38,468 nt of DNA. It comes from Amanita rubescens (lineage: Eukaryota > Basidiomycota > Agaricomycetes > Agaricales > Amanitaceae). The DNA lies in assembly GCA_015039365.1 (NCBI GenBank), contig WION01000508.1, positions 1 to 38,468 of the forward strand, read 5' to 3'. The notes beneath the pieces were generated by a model. The model was not told the DNA's origin and did not search any database. It was given only the letters and a program-made list of their open reading frames with translations. Below, in pieces: positions 10,920 through 20,594 of this stretch; position 1 is the stretch's first letter; each line of letters opens with the position of its first letter. The position numbers and the translations under genes are program-made.

Positions 10920-11447
10920 TCGAACCGATCGTGACTGACAGTACATACATATTAATATTTTTCCCCATACCTTGATATCCATGCTATCACTGTTCCTTCA
11001 CTTATATACCACCGGTACCACCATAATAATAATGCTGTCCCACATGTTTACATCTGTTGTGCTGTGCACAGTGTGAAAAGCAGCTTTGTTTACATTTGTT
11101 GCCTTGCCCCCTTTTGCCTGTCCCTGCCACAAAGCTGCAGAAAGGATCGTTTCCGATCATTGTATGAAGGAAGCCCCTACTGTCGCCGGCAGCCAGGCCA
11201 TTGGGAGCCATTCCCTGCCCCCCCTGTCTTGCTCGCACTGTGGTTCGCCTCCCAAACTTTTTTTTCTGCCACACCCGAACATCACCGAACATCGCCGAAC
11301 ATCGCCACACACCCCCTGGCACCACCTGGCCCCCATTTCTGCCCCCGGCCCATCCCGCGGCTTTTCCTTACCCCCGCCGCGCCCCTTCCAAGCCCGCCTG
11401 TGCACCCCCTTGGCTTTTTCTCGCCCCCATGGACCCCTCTCCCCGCC
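10920..11447. other. Intergenic stretch, no gene seen
   Basis: 3' flank of the preceding gene, then increasingly pyrimidine-rich DNA leading into the minisatellite. Poly-T and CCGAACATCGCCGAACATCG-type short repeats occur around 11275-11305. No feature beyond that is supported. Confidence 0.5.
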
Positions 11448-12796
11448 TTCCAGCTCGCTTGCTGCTCTCTCTCTGCCTCCCAGCCTGCTCGCCGCTCTCT
11501 CTCTCTGCCTCCCACCTCGCTCGCACCTCTCTCTCTGCCTCCCACCTCGCTCGCACCTCTCTCTCTGCCTCCCACCTCGCTCGCACCTCTCTCTCTGCCT
11601 CGCACCTCGCTCGCACCTCTCTCTCTGCCTCCCACCTCGCTCGCACCTCTCTCTCTGCCTCCCACCTCGCTCGCACCTCTCTCTCTGCCTCCCACCTCGC
11701 TCGCACCTCTCTCTCTGCCTCCCACCTCGCTCACCGCTCTCTCCTTGCCTCCCAGCACACTCGCACCACTCTCTCTCTGCCTCCCAGCTCGCTCGCACCA
11801 CTCTCTCTCTGCCTCCCAGATCGCTCGCACCACTTTCTCTGCCTCCCAGATCGCTCACACCACTCTCTCTCTGCCTCCCAGATCGCTCACACCTCTTTCT
11901 CTGCCTCCCAGATCGCTCACACCTCTTTCTCTGCCTCCCAGATCGCTCACACCTCTTTCTCTGCCTCCCAGATCGCTCACACCTCTTTCTCTGCCTCCCA
12001 GATCGCTCACACCTCTTTCTCTGCCTCCCAGATCGCTCACACCTCTTTCTCTGCCTCCCAGATCGCTCGCACCTCTTTCTCTGCCTCCCAGATCGCTCAC
12101 ACCTCTTTCTCTGCCTCCCAGATTGCTCACACCACTCTCTCTCTGCCTCCCAGATCGCTCACACCACTCTCTCTGCCTCCCAGCTCGCTCGCCGCTCTCT
12201 CCTTGCCTCCCAGCTCACTCGCACCTCTCTCTCTGCACCTCTCCCCCTCTGCCCCCCAGCTCGCTTCCCCCTCTCTCCTTGCCTCCCAGCTCACTCGCCT
12301 CTCTCTCTCTGCCTTCCAGCTGCTCGCTTGCACTTCTCTCCTCGCCTTCCAGCTGCTCGCCCGCACTTCTCTCCTCGCCTTCCAGCTCGCTTGCACCTCT
12401 TTCTGCCTCCCAGCCTGCTTGCCTCTCTCTCTGCCTTCCAGCTGCTCGCTCGCACCTCTCCCCTTGCCTCCCAGCTCGCTTACACCTCTTTCTGCCTCCT
12501 AGCTCGCATGCCTCCATCTCTCTGCCTCGCAGCTCCCTCGGTCCACTCTTTCTGCCTCGCACCTCAGCCCTTTGCCTTTCTGTTCATTCGCTCCACTCTC
12601 CCCTCCTCCACAGCTGTGTTATTAGTGTTTCAACATGCAATGGTACTATGATCTCTGTCGCACCATCTCTCACACCTCTACCATCTCTCGCACCTCTCTT
12701 TCTTTCGCACCTCTCTCTCGCACCATCTCTCGCACCTCTCTTTTGCACCATCTCTCACCTCTCTTTTGCACCATCTCTCGCACTTCTCTCTGTATT
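11448..12796. repeat. CT-rich minisatellite, 30-bp unit
   Basis: Two homogenised subarrays share a 30-bp period. The first (about 11508-11730) has the core CTCGCTCGCACCTCTCTCTC followed by TGCCTCCCAC. The second (about 11870-12125) has the core GATCGCTCACACCTCTTTCT followed by CTGCCTCCCA. Each has roughly eight near-identical copies, with 30-34 bp variants on both sides and a degenerate tail of CACCATCTCTCG words to about 12790. The plus strand is almost purely C/T with regular CGC. Because the unit is a multiple of three, long open frames exist in several frames on both strands; these are by-products of the repeat. Confidence 0.9.
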
Positions 12797-12890
12797 TAAA
12801 TAAATAATAAATAATATTGATATTAATAGTCCTTTTTTGTATTTATGTGTGATTACCTTTCTGAACCCTTGACCCAGCTTGCCACACCAA

Positions 12891-14492
12891 ATGCGACGAG
12901 TATCCAATACCTACAAGAGGACCCTCCCTCTGCTCAGTACCCATGCATTCTATACCCTTGTAGCTGATGCCAATACCCCAGATACCATCACTGCAGCCAC
13001 TGCTTACCTGCTGGATGCCCTTGCTTATAGCAATGCCCCAAAGAAGATGCTGGCAAACCATAAAACTGCTCTTTGCGACTTTCTCTCCTGGTGTAGGCAG
13101 CCTGATGTTCGAGAGGATCTACCCCTTGCCTTGCTCCAATCAATCTCTATCTACCACACAAAAGCTAAGGCACAGATCAGCAAAAAACAGTGGCTGGTTT
13201 ACCAAATAGGACTTGACTGGAAATCAGCGAGGCAAGGAGAGCGGCGCGATCTCCTATTGACATCGATGATGGCAAAGAAAACTGTTGTCCACCACCTTTC
13301 TGAGCCATATCCCCCTGCAGGCCACTGGATTGCCGAATCACCTGCAATTCATGCAAAATGGCACTCCCATCTCACAACAGGCAAACTACATGATAAGCGC
13401 ACTCATCGCTGCCCAATCCACCTCCTCGACTACACTAAATTGCAAAAGGATGTAGGACCAACAGAAAGTACTTTCGTTGTTAATGAAAAAGGTGAGTTCT
13501 GTTCAGTAATATGCAAAAATACTAATATCCCATGCCAGGTGAATTAGCTGGGTTTGCCTTGCGCAATGCATGCAAAGACAGCGAGGTGCTCTCCTGGCTT
13601 GATACTATTGCCAGGCATAACACCATACATAGAAAATCGGTTCGGGTGAGTATACTACTTATATTTGTATAGTTTATTTCAACAAAATACTCCAGCTTGA
13701 TGATCCAGGAAACCTGTCCCTTGTAGGGTTCTCTGCAGGTTCCCGCAGCTCCCCATCTTTTGGATGGGCTCGAAACATAAAACAGAGTACTTTCAAGGAC
13801 AAGGCAACAATGCAGGATACTATTGAAGAACTTAATGAAGACACATGTGCAGCTTTTGCACTTTTTTGGAATTTATGTCGCTCATGGGTGCCTCCTGAGG
13901 TCATTGATGACATTGATGCCTTCACACTTGGCCTAGACCTACCCCCGATGGCTCCCAAGGCTCAGGACTCCCATAGTGGTGATTATCACATTACCTTATC
14001 AAATGGTATGGAAATCAGCTTCTCTGATGTGCGCCTTGCACCACCCATGGGACTATCTGCAAACAATTATGCACGGTAAGTCCCTTATTCATTTGCCACT
14101 GAAGCTCTAGCTTCTACTAATTGGAAATGCACAGTGCCATTCATTATGACAACTCTCCCCATGACTGGGCCATTTCATTAACAACAGAGCGCACCCATGG
14201 TGACAATGCATATGGTGGGGCTTTTTACTTTGCTGAGTATGGTGTGCGCATAGCTGGTGCACCTAATACCATTGTGGCCTGGAAGCAGAAGCAGTATCAT
14301 GGGACAAGTTTGCAAGATCTTGATCCCGAAGATGCTAATCCCCAATTCTCACAGCGCGGATTGGCCATTGTCACTTCATCGTGCTTGCTTAATACCTACA
14401 TAGCATGGAAGGAAGAGAAAATTTCAACTGCAGAGGCAAAGGAATTAATCGCTAATAAAGATGATAGCGACATAAAATACCACCGCAACTAA
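12891..14492 (+). CDS. Putative 2-oxoglutarate/Fe(II)-dependent dioxygenase (double-stranded beta-helix), TET/JBP-like in layout
   Basis: Exons 12891-13491, 13539-13645, 13696-14075 and 14135-14492 total 1446 nt (481 aa) with in-phase GT..AG junctions; the last intron has a CTACTAAT-type branch site. The C-terminal exon carries a 2OG-oxygenase signature: HYD (His366, Asp368) for iron, GGAFYFAEYG as a core strand pair, the distal His418 in YHGTSLQD, and Arg437 in QRGLAIVT at the place of the 2-oxoglutarate-binding Arg. The N-terminal 350 residues are not recognised. TET/JBP enzymes, which oxidise 5-methylcytosine or thymine, are expanded and transposon-linked in basidiomycetes, and the motif spacing would allow that family, but substrate and exact family are inference. 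The gene is intact. It lies between a minisatellite and the putative Helitron 3' end, so it may be Helitron cargo. The start is the first ATG after an AT-rich leader; a further upstream exon cannot be excluded. Confidence 0.65.
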
Positions 14493-14596
14493 TTTGTATC
14501 AAAACTCAGAACTTCTGTACTACTATACTGTACTACAATTGAGCAACCTCTACTACTAGCTATTTATTTGCAGCCTGTAGATGCACACACTAATTC

Positions 14597-14621
14597 GTGC
14601 GGAGCACAGGTAACTGCTAGT
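14597..14621 (+). other. Candidate Helitron 3' terminus and insertion site
   Basis: GTGC-GGA-GCAC hairpin, nine bases, then CTAG and the host T at 14621. The order hairpin, about 10 nt, CTRR, T is the Helitron rule. The stem is only four base pairs, which weakens the call. Independent support comes from the NLR frame, which is open from 14621 rightwards and stops exactly at the TAG inside CTAG. Confidence 0.45.
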
Positions 14622-14638
14622 CTGATCATATAACAACT

Positions 14639-17600
14639 ATGGCCCAAAATGTGATATCAGAAGTGGGTGGAATACCACTTGCTGTTGATCAAGCAGGAGC
14701 ATACATGCAAAACTGTGGCTGTAGCATTGGTAGCTATCTTGAGCTATTCACAAAACACAAACATCAATTGATGTCAAGGAAAGAATTCAAGGGAGCATCT
14801 GGTTATGGAACATCTACATATGGAACATGGGACATCTCAATAGAACAGATTGAGGGCATGGCTGCAAAAGAAACAGGACAAGAGGCTCAAGCAGCACAAT
14901 GTGCAATCAGGCTACTAAGAATTTTTGCCTTTTTAAATCATGAGAATATACCTGAGGAATTATTCAAAAATGCAGCAGAAAACTATATAAACAGAGATCT
15001 TGTCCAGGAGGCACAGCTCAATTTACCATTGTCAGTGACACTGTTAGATCATCAGACCTTGCTTGTGAACAAAGGAGAGTGGGACAGAATGCAGTTCCTG
15101 GATGGAATCAAAATTCTATTGTCATTTTCTTTGATCAAGGCGATTGATCATCTATACTCCATGCATCCATTAGTAAATGAGTGGAGCAGACACATCATAT
15201 CCAAGACAGATATCAGTGATCAATATCACAGAGGAAGAGCACTGTTATCCTGTTCCATAGCTCTTGATTGGCACATTGATAACTACACATTCTGTAAAGT
15301 TCTTGCACCACATATTAGGGCAAATATTTCATGTGGATTGGATTTACAGTTGAAAAGCAGGTATTATGATGATGAATATCCAAGATTTGCACTAGTTTTT
15401 CATCACATTGGCAGCTGGAATGAGGCAGAGAAGCTGCTACTTGTTGGATTTGAACAGAGGAAAACAAATATTGGACTAAACCACCCAGCCACTCTCACCA
15501 CCATGAACAGTTTGGCAGCAACATACTTCAATCAGGGAAGGTGGGATGAGGCAAAGAAGCTGCAGGTGGAGGTGATGAATGCAAGAAAATTAAAGCTTGG
15601 ATCAGACCACCCAGATACACTCCAAACCACACACACACTGGCATCAACATTTGGCAATCAGGGATGGTGGGGTGAGGCAGAGAAGCTCCAGGTGGAGGTG
15701 ATGAATGCAAGAAAAGTGAAACTTGGATCAGGCCATCCAGATACTCTCCACACAATGCACAATCTGGCACATACATATGGGAATCAGGGAAGGTGGGATG
15801 AGGCAGAGAAGATGCAGGTGGAGGTGATGAATGCAAGAAAAGCAAAGCTTGGATTAGACCATCCAGATACTCTCCACACCATGCACAATCTGGCATCAAC
15901 ATTTGGGAATCAGGGAAGGTGGGATGAGGCAGAGAAGCTCCAGGTAGAGGTGATGAATGCAAGAAAAGCAAAGCTTGGATCAGACCATCCAGACACTCTC
16001 CATGCAATGCACAATCTGGCATTAACATTCTGGAATCAGGGAAGGTGGGATGAGGCAGAGAAGATGCAGGTGGAGGTGATGGATGAAAGAAAAGCAAAGC
16101 TTGGATCAGACCATCCAGATACTCTCCTTGCCATGCACAATCTGACATTAACATTCTGGAATCAGGGAAGGTGGGATGAGGCAGAGAAGATGCAGGTGGA
16201 GGTGATGGATGCAAGAAATGTGAAGCTTGGATCAGGTCATCCAGATACTCTCCGCACCATGCACAATCTGGCAGAAACATACAGTAATCAGGGAAAGTGG
16301 GATGAGGCAGAGAAGCTCCAGGTGCAGTTGATGGATGCAAGAAGAGCAAAGCTTGGATCAGACCATCCAGACACTCTCCACATCATGCACAGTCTGGCAT
16401 CAACATTTGGGAATCAGGGAAAGTGGGATGAGGCAGAGAAGCTCCAGGTAGAGGTGATGAATGCAAGAAAAGCAAAGCTTGGATCAGATCATCCAGATAC
16501 TCTCCACACCATGCATAATCTGGCATCAACATTCTGGAATCAGGGAAGGTGGGATGAAGCAGAGAAGAAGCAGGTAGAGGTGATGAATGTAAGAAAAGCA
16601 AAGCTTGGATCAGACCATCCAGATACTCTCCACACCATGCATAATCTGGCATCAACATTCTGGAATCAGGGAAGGTGGGATGAAGCAGAGAAGATGCAGG
16701 TAGAGGTGATGAATGCAAGAAAAGCAAAGCTTGGATCAGGCCATCCAAATACTCTCCACACCATACACAATGTGGCAGAAACATACAGGAATCAGGGCAG
16801 GTTGGAAGAGGCAGAGAAGCTACAGGTGGAGGTGATGAATGTAAGAAAAGTAAAGCTTGGATCAGACCATCCAGACACTCTCCACACAATGCACAGTCTG
16901 GCATCAACATTTGGAAATCAGGGAAGGTGGGATGAGGCAGAGAAGCTCCAGGTGGAGGTGATGAATGGAAGAAAAGAAAAGCTTGGATCAGACCATCCAG
17001 ATACTCTCCACACAATGCACAGTCTGGCATCAACATTTGGAAATCAGGGAAGGTGGGATGAGGCAGAAAAAATGCAGGTTGAGGTGATGAATGCAAGACA
17101 ATTAAAGCTTGGATCAGGCCATCCAAACACTCTCCACACCATGCACAACATGGCAGAAATATACAGGCATCAGGGAAGATTGAAAGAGGCAGAGAAGCTA
17201 CAGGTGGAGGTGATGAATGCAAGAAAAGCAAAACTTGGATCAGACCATCCAGACACACTCCACACAATGCACAGTCTGGCATCAACATTTGGAAATCAGG
17301 GAAGGTGGAATGAGGCAGAAAAGCTTCAGGTGGAGGTGATGAGTGCAAGAAAAGTGAAGCTTGGATCAAACCATCCAGATACTCTTCACACCATGCACAA
17401 TCTGGCATTAACATTCTGGAATCAGGGAAGGTGGGATGAGGCAGAGAGTCTGCAGGTGGAGGTGATGAATGCAAGAAATGCAAAGCTTGGATCAGACCAT
17501 CCAGATACTCTCCACACCATGCACAATCTGGCATTAACATTCTGGAATCAGGGAAGGTGGGATGAGGCAGAGAAGATGCAGGTGGAGGTGATGAATGCAA

Positions 17601-18079
17601 GAAAAGTAAAGCTTGGGTCAGACCATCCATACACTCTTGACACCATGCACAATCTGGTATCCACATACAGGATTCAAGGAAGGTGGGATAAGGCAGAGAA
17701 CCTGGAGGTGGAGGTCATGAATGCAAGAAAAGCAAAGCTTGGATCAGACCATCCAGATACTCTTAATACAATGAATTATCTTGCAACAGCATACTGGAAT
17801 CAAGGAAGGTGGGACAAGGCAGAGAAGCTGCAAGTGGAGGTGGTGAAAACAAGAAAAGCAAAGTTTGGACCAGATCATCCATCCACTTTGAATGCAATGG
17901 CTAGCTTGGCTTTGACATATAGTAGAAGCCAGGGAAGGTTGGATGAGGCAGAACCTTTGCTGTCTCAAGTTGTGCAATCCATGCAAACTGTTATGGGAGC
18001 TCAACATCCCACTACAGTCCATTACAAGAGACAACTTGACAAACTTGTTAGGAGGCAAAACATGTGTTATTTAATGTAG
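14639..18079 (+). CDS. 5'-truncated NLR-type protein: NB-ARC remnant plus about 20 TPR (kinesin-light-chain type) repeats
   Basis: A single open frame of 1146 codons from the ATG at 14639; the frame stays open leftwards to 14621. Residues 1-270 match the end of a fungal STAND NTPase: the GLPL-type motif GGIPLAVDQAGAYM at the very start, the TWDISIEQIE segment, and a winged-helix-like MHPLVNEWSR. The P-loop, Walker B and any N-terminal effector domain are missing. From about residue 279 come 42-residue TPR units of the form GSDHPDTLHTMHNLAxTx, NQGRWDEAEKxQVEVM, NARKxKL: nineteen regular copies, one of 43 residues and a degenerate end. Such proteins act in fungal non-self recognition and regulated cell death, with the repeats as sensor. 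As it stands it cannot bind ATP like a normal NLR. The long intact frame suggests recent truncation or continued selection on the sensor part. Confidence 0.8.
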   Translation: MAQNVISEVGGIPLAVDQAGAYMQNCGCSIGSYLELFTKHKHQLMSRKEFKGASGYGTSTYGTWDISIEQIEGMAAKETGQEAQAAQCAIRLLRIFAFLNHENIPEELFKNAAENYINRDLVQEAQLNLPLSVTLLDHQTLLVNKGEWDRMQFLDGIKILLSFSLIKAIDHLYSMHPLVNEWSRHIISKTDISDQYHRGRALLSCSIALDWHIDNYTFCKVLAPHIRANISCGLDLQLKSRYYDDEYPRFALVFHHIGSWNEAEKLLLVGFEQRKTNIGLNHPATLTTMNSLAATYFNQGRWDEAKKLQVEVMNARKLKLGSDHPDTLQTTHTLASTFGNQGWWGEAEKLQVEVMNARKVKLGSGHPDTLHTMHNLAHTYGNQGRWDEAEKMQVEVMNARKAKLGLDHPDTLHTMHNLASTFGNQGRWDEAEKLQVEVMNARKAKLGSDHPDTLHAMHNLALTFWNQGRWDEAEKMQVEVMDERKAKLGSDHPDTLLAMHNLTLTFWNQGRWDEAEKMQVEVMDARNVKLGSGHPDTLRTMHNLAETYSNQGKWDEAEKLQVQLMDARRAKLGSDHPDTLHIMHSLASTFGNQGKWDEAEKLQVEVMNARKAKLGSDHPDTLHTMHNLASTFWNQGRWDEAEKKQVEVMNVRKAKLGSDHPDTLHTMHNLASTFWNQGRWDEAEKMQVEVMNARKAKLGSGHPNTLHTIHNVAETYRNQGRLEEAEKLQVEVMNVRKVKLGSDHPDTLHTMHSLASTFGNQGRWDEAEKLQVEVMNGRKEKLGSDHPDTLHTMHSLASTFGNQGRWDEAEKMQVEVMNARQLKLGSGHPNTLHTMHNMAEIYRHQGRLKEAEKLQVEVMNARKAKLGSDHPDTLHTMHSLASTFGNQGRWNEAEKLQVEVMSARKVKLGSNHPDTLHTMHNLALTFWNQGRWDEAESLQVEVMNARNAKLGSDHPDTLHTMHNLALTFWNQGRWDEAEKMQVEVMNARKVKLGSDHPYTLDTMHNLVSTYRIQGRWDKAENLEVEVMNARKAKLGSDHPDTLNTMNYLATAYWNQGRWDKAEKLQVEVVKTRKAKFGPDHPSTLNAMASLALTYSRSQGRLDEAEPLLSQVVQSMQTVMGAQHPTTVHYKRQLDKLVRRQNMCYLM
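15473..17995 (+). repeat. 126-bp tandem repeat array encoding TPR units
   Basis: About twenty in-register 126-bp units, with long stretches such as CAGGGAAGGTGGGATGAGGC and GGATCAGACCATCCAGATAC shared by most. Differences concentrate at a few codons of the unit (see findings). The array also produces long antisense open frames, which are not genes. Confidence 0.93.
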
Positions 18080-20594
18080 CCTTGAATCCAATTTTATTCA
18101 GTAACCAGACATCACAGTACAGAAAATGCTTTATGACATAGGACAAAAGGCTTACTAAATTTGGCATTCAGTTTACTATGTATGACTATCAATCATTGCA
18201 GGTGAATAGCAAGCTGTATATCACAACTAGAAAACAAAGGGAGCAAGGCAGCATACTTGTTCCTCATGCCCTGATCATTGAATGTGGAGCCATTCCCCAC
18301 CACAGTAGCACCTCATTCAAGAGAGAAGTTCCATTTGTATTAAACAAACCCAACAGAGTAAGGTTGTCCCACTGGAGGTGGTACACATTGGTTCTGTTGG
18401 GGTATGTACTGACTTACCACCACTGGCATTGCTGTTATTTGAGTTAGAGGATGTACCAGTGCATTGCTGCCTGGCTTCACCTATTGCAGGTACACCACTG
18501 GAACACGAAACAGCATTTGCCAATCCATGTGCATTATTATTTAACTTGGAGGGAAACACAACTCGTTCAGCCCTGTTGTACTTGTTAGATGTGTTTACAT
18601 TGGAGACAGTGGTATAGGGGTAGGGTTGGATGATTAGCCCTGTTTATCATTTTGTGGAAGCCGTGCACGCTCAGTTGCTGCATGAAACTGGATAACCAAT
18701 CATCAGAGACAAAAAAATGGGTATGGTTCAGGTCACGAGCGCATTGCGGGTGTGCAGTGTAGGATTAGGTGATGGCTACAAAGCGCATTTCGATGGTTTA
18801 TGTTCGGAGGTGGCAGCTGGTGGCAGGTGCGTTCATCAATACAATTGAGCAGCAGCGAGGGGGAGGGGGTACGTACTTGCGTGGGTTTGAAACGGGGCGC
18901 CACGGCGGTTACGTGGCAATAAATGAGCACTTTGGATGCATTGTGGTGGGTGTTGATGGATTCAATCAGGTCGCAGTGAGTACATATGTCGCATGGGTTT
19001 GAAATGATAGGGCGCCGTGGCGGTTACGCGGCAGCAAATGGGCGAGTTGAATTGATTCTGCTTTTGCATCCTCGGAAGCGCGGGCGGCTCATTGTGTTAA
19101 GTGTGACCCTAGGATGCAGATGGGCTCGAGACGACGAACGTCCCAAGTTCCATCCAGGAGATGGGGTGCTGGGATTAGGGCCGTTGATCATTCTGAGTTT
19201 TGATCAGGGCGCTACCGCAGGAAGCACGGCAGACGGGGTTAGACAGTTACAATTCCCGCACTAGATATGGTAGGTCAAGTGCAGCTTGCGTTGGGCATAC
19301 AACCTCATACAACCGCTGCCGCTTCCGAGTCCGTCTGCGTGGGAAGTGACGGAGAGACTTGGGCGACGTGCGTCGTCTACAACTCAGGACTGCCATAAGT
19401 AAGCCCTCTTGTCTCGTACCTTCATCGGTCCACCATGCCATTCGTCCGGCCTCTACTATCACTTTCCCCGCCGGTCCCAGCACATGAAGCTGCCAGTGGA
19501 TCCTAGTATGTCGACCCTCCCAGATAAACAACCTCCGCATTAACCTCAGTCGTTACTAGGGCAGCCGATGGGGGTGGAGGTGTAGGAAAGAAACTTAGAA
19601 GGATTGCGGCTCTGAATTCAATGCGAAGTATTTTGGCCCGCATTTCCATAATGCGATAATGAAGTGGATTTGACTTCGACTAGTCAGCACCATCAGCACG
19701 TTGTCCATCTATTCATAAATCCAGCCGCACTGTCACTGCAGATGATTTGATAAATGTCTTTGCGCCGTGGTTGATGAATTTACCATTGCCTAGGGTGAAC
19801 ATCTTTCATTCCTGTACGTCGTTATGCGCTATATTGGGAACGCTATTGACCTGCTATGCTATTCAGGAGTGGATTGCGTGGAGAAAACCACAAAAACAAC
19901 TACGGCATTGCGCTTTTTTTATTGTCAGTGAAGATTGCCTACGAGACTTGCGATGCTGTGGCGTATGACAGTTGTGATGGATAAGTTGTTATCTCGTCGG
20001 TTCTCGTGCGTTTCCCAAGATAACCACGAGTAAATCTGATATCCTGCTAGCAGCCTCCTTACGCCTGAACGTTGAACCATTGCGGTCTAGATCGGGTTTG
20101 AAGTTATCAAGGTGCATATGTCCCGCTGAAGTTCTCTACGAGATAGGTGCGGGGCCTTCCTTCGGCATAAACATGAATAACATCGTTTCACCATCCATAG
20201 GATTATATCCAACACAGATGCTGTGAAGGAATGATTAGAACGAGGGGATAAGGAAAGTAGCCGATATATGCGCTTCATCTTCCGTGTAATACTTCCGAGG
20301 CGAGGCGTCGGGTACTATTTATGGACTTGTTGGCTTTCCTACTCATTACATCACGGATCGGCGAGCTGCCAGATCTCAAGCCACATGGCGGAGGATGACA
20401 GTTACAGGATCTTGTGCGCCTCAGGGTAGGTACTCGGGCACATATACAAATTTTGGCATGTTCTCCAAATCCTTATCTCTTATAGGCGAATCAGGCCACT
20501 AGCCGAAGTAGCGATAAGTAGTACAGATCAGTCGACTATATAGTATAAGTGCTTCGCTGGCAAGAACCCGTCACACGTAGAGCCGGTATCGACC
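18080..20594. other. Gene-poor interval, no gene seen
   Basis: About 2.5 kb without a convincing exon on either strand. Open frames are under 100 codons with no recognisable domain. It contains a local duplication (18881-19041) and scattered GGATTAGG-like words around 18760 and 19170. Part of it may be decayed transposon or NLR-downstream sequence, but no termini were found. Confidence 0.5.
18881..19041. repeat. Local direct duplication of about 50 bp
   Basis: Two related segments near 18881-18934 and 18984-19041 share TGGGTTTGAAA, GGGCGCC, GGCGGTTACG and GCAA-AAATG in the same order, about 107 bp apart. They differ mainly by transitions. Confidence 0.7.

Larger units (their letters stand above)
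300..14620 (+). mobile_element. Helitron (rolling-circle transposon), probable extent
   Basis: The element is defined by its RepHel gene (300-9726, opened by three later insertions) and a candidate 3' terminus: hairpin GTGC-GGA-GCAC (14597-14607), nine bases, then CTAG (14617-14620) followed by T. Helitrons end in CTRR after a short hairpin and insert between A and T without target duplication, so the form fits, although a 4-bp stem is short. If this end is right, the gene at 9923-10919 and the dioxygenase gene at 12891-14492 are inside the element. The 5' end is not identified and may be outside the window. Presence of a Helitron is certain from RepHel; its boundaries are inference. Confidence 0.55.

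Noticed and set aside
11064..12803. Long open frames (up to 579 codons) across the minisatellite, on both strands
   Set aside because: They arise because the repeat unit is 30 bp, a multiple of three without stops. The translations are low-complexity Ser/Leu/Pro or Arg/Glu repeats in every frame, with no start context or splice structure.
15528..17666. Antisense open frames of 273 and 427 codons
   Set aside because: They mirror the periodic TPR array on the other strand; their repeats are the complement of the coding units and match no family.
15473..17995. CRISPR-like appearance of regularly spaced repeats
   Set aside because: The repeats are contiguous 126-bp coding units in a eukaryotic gene, with no unique spacers.
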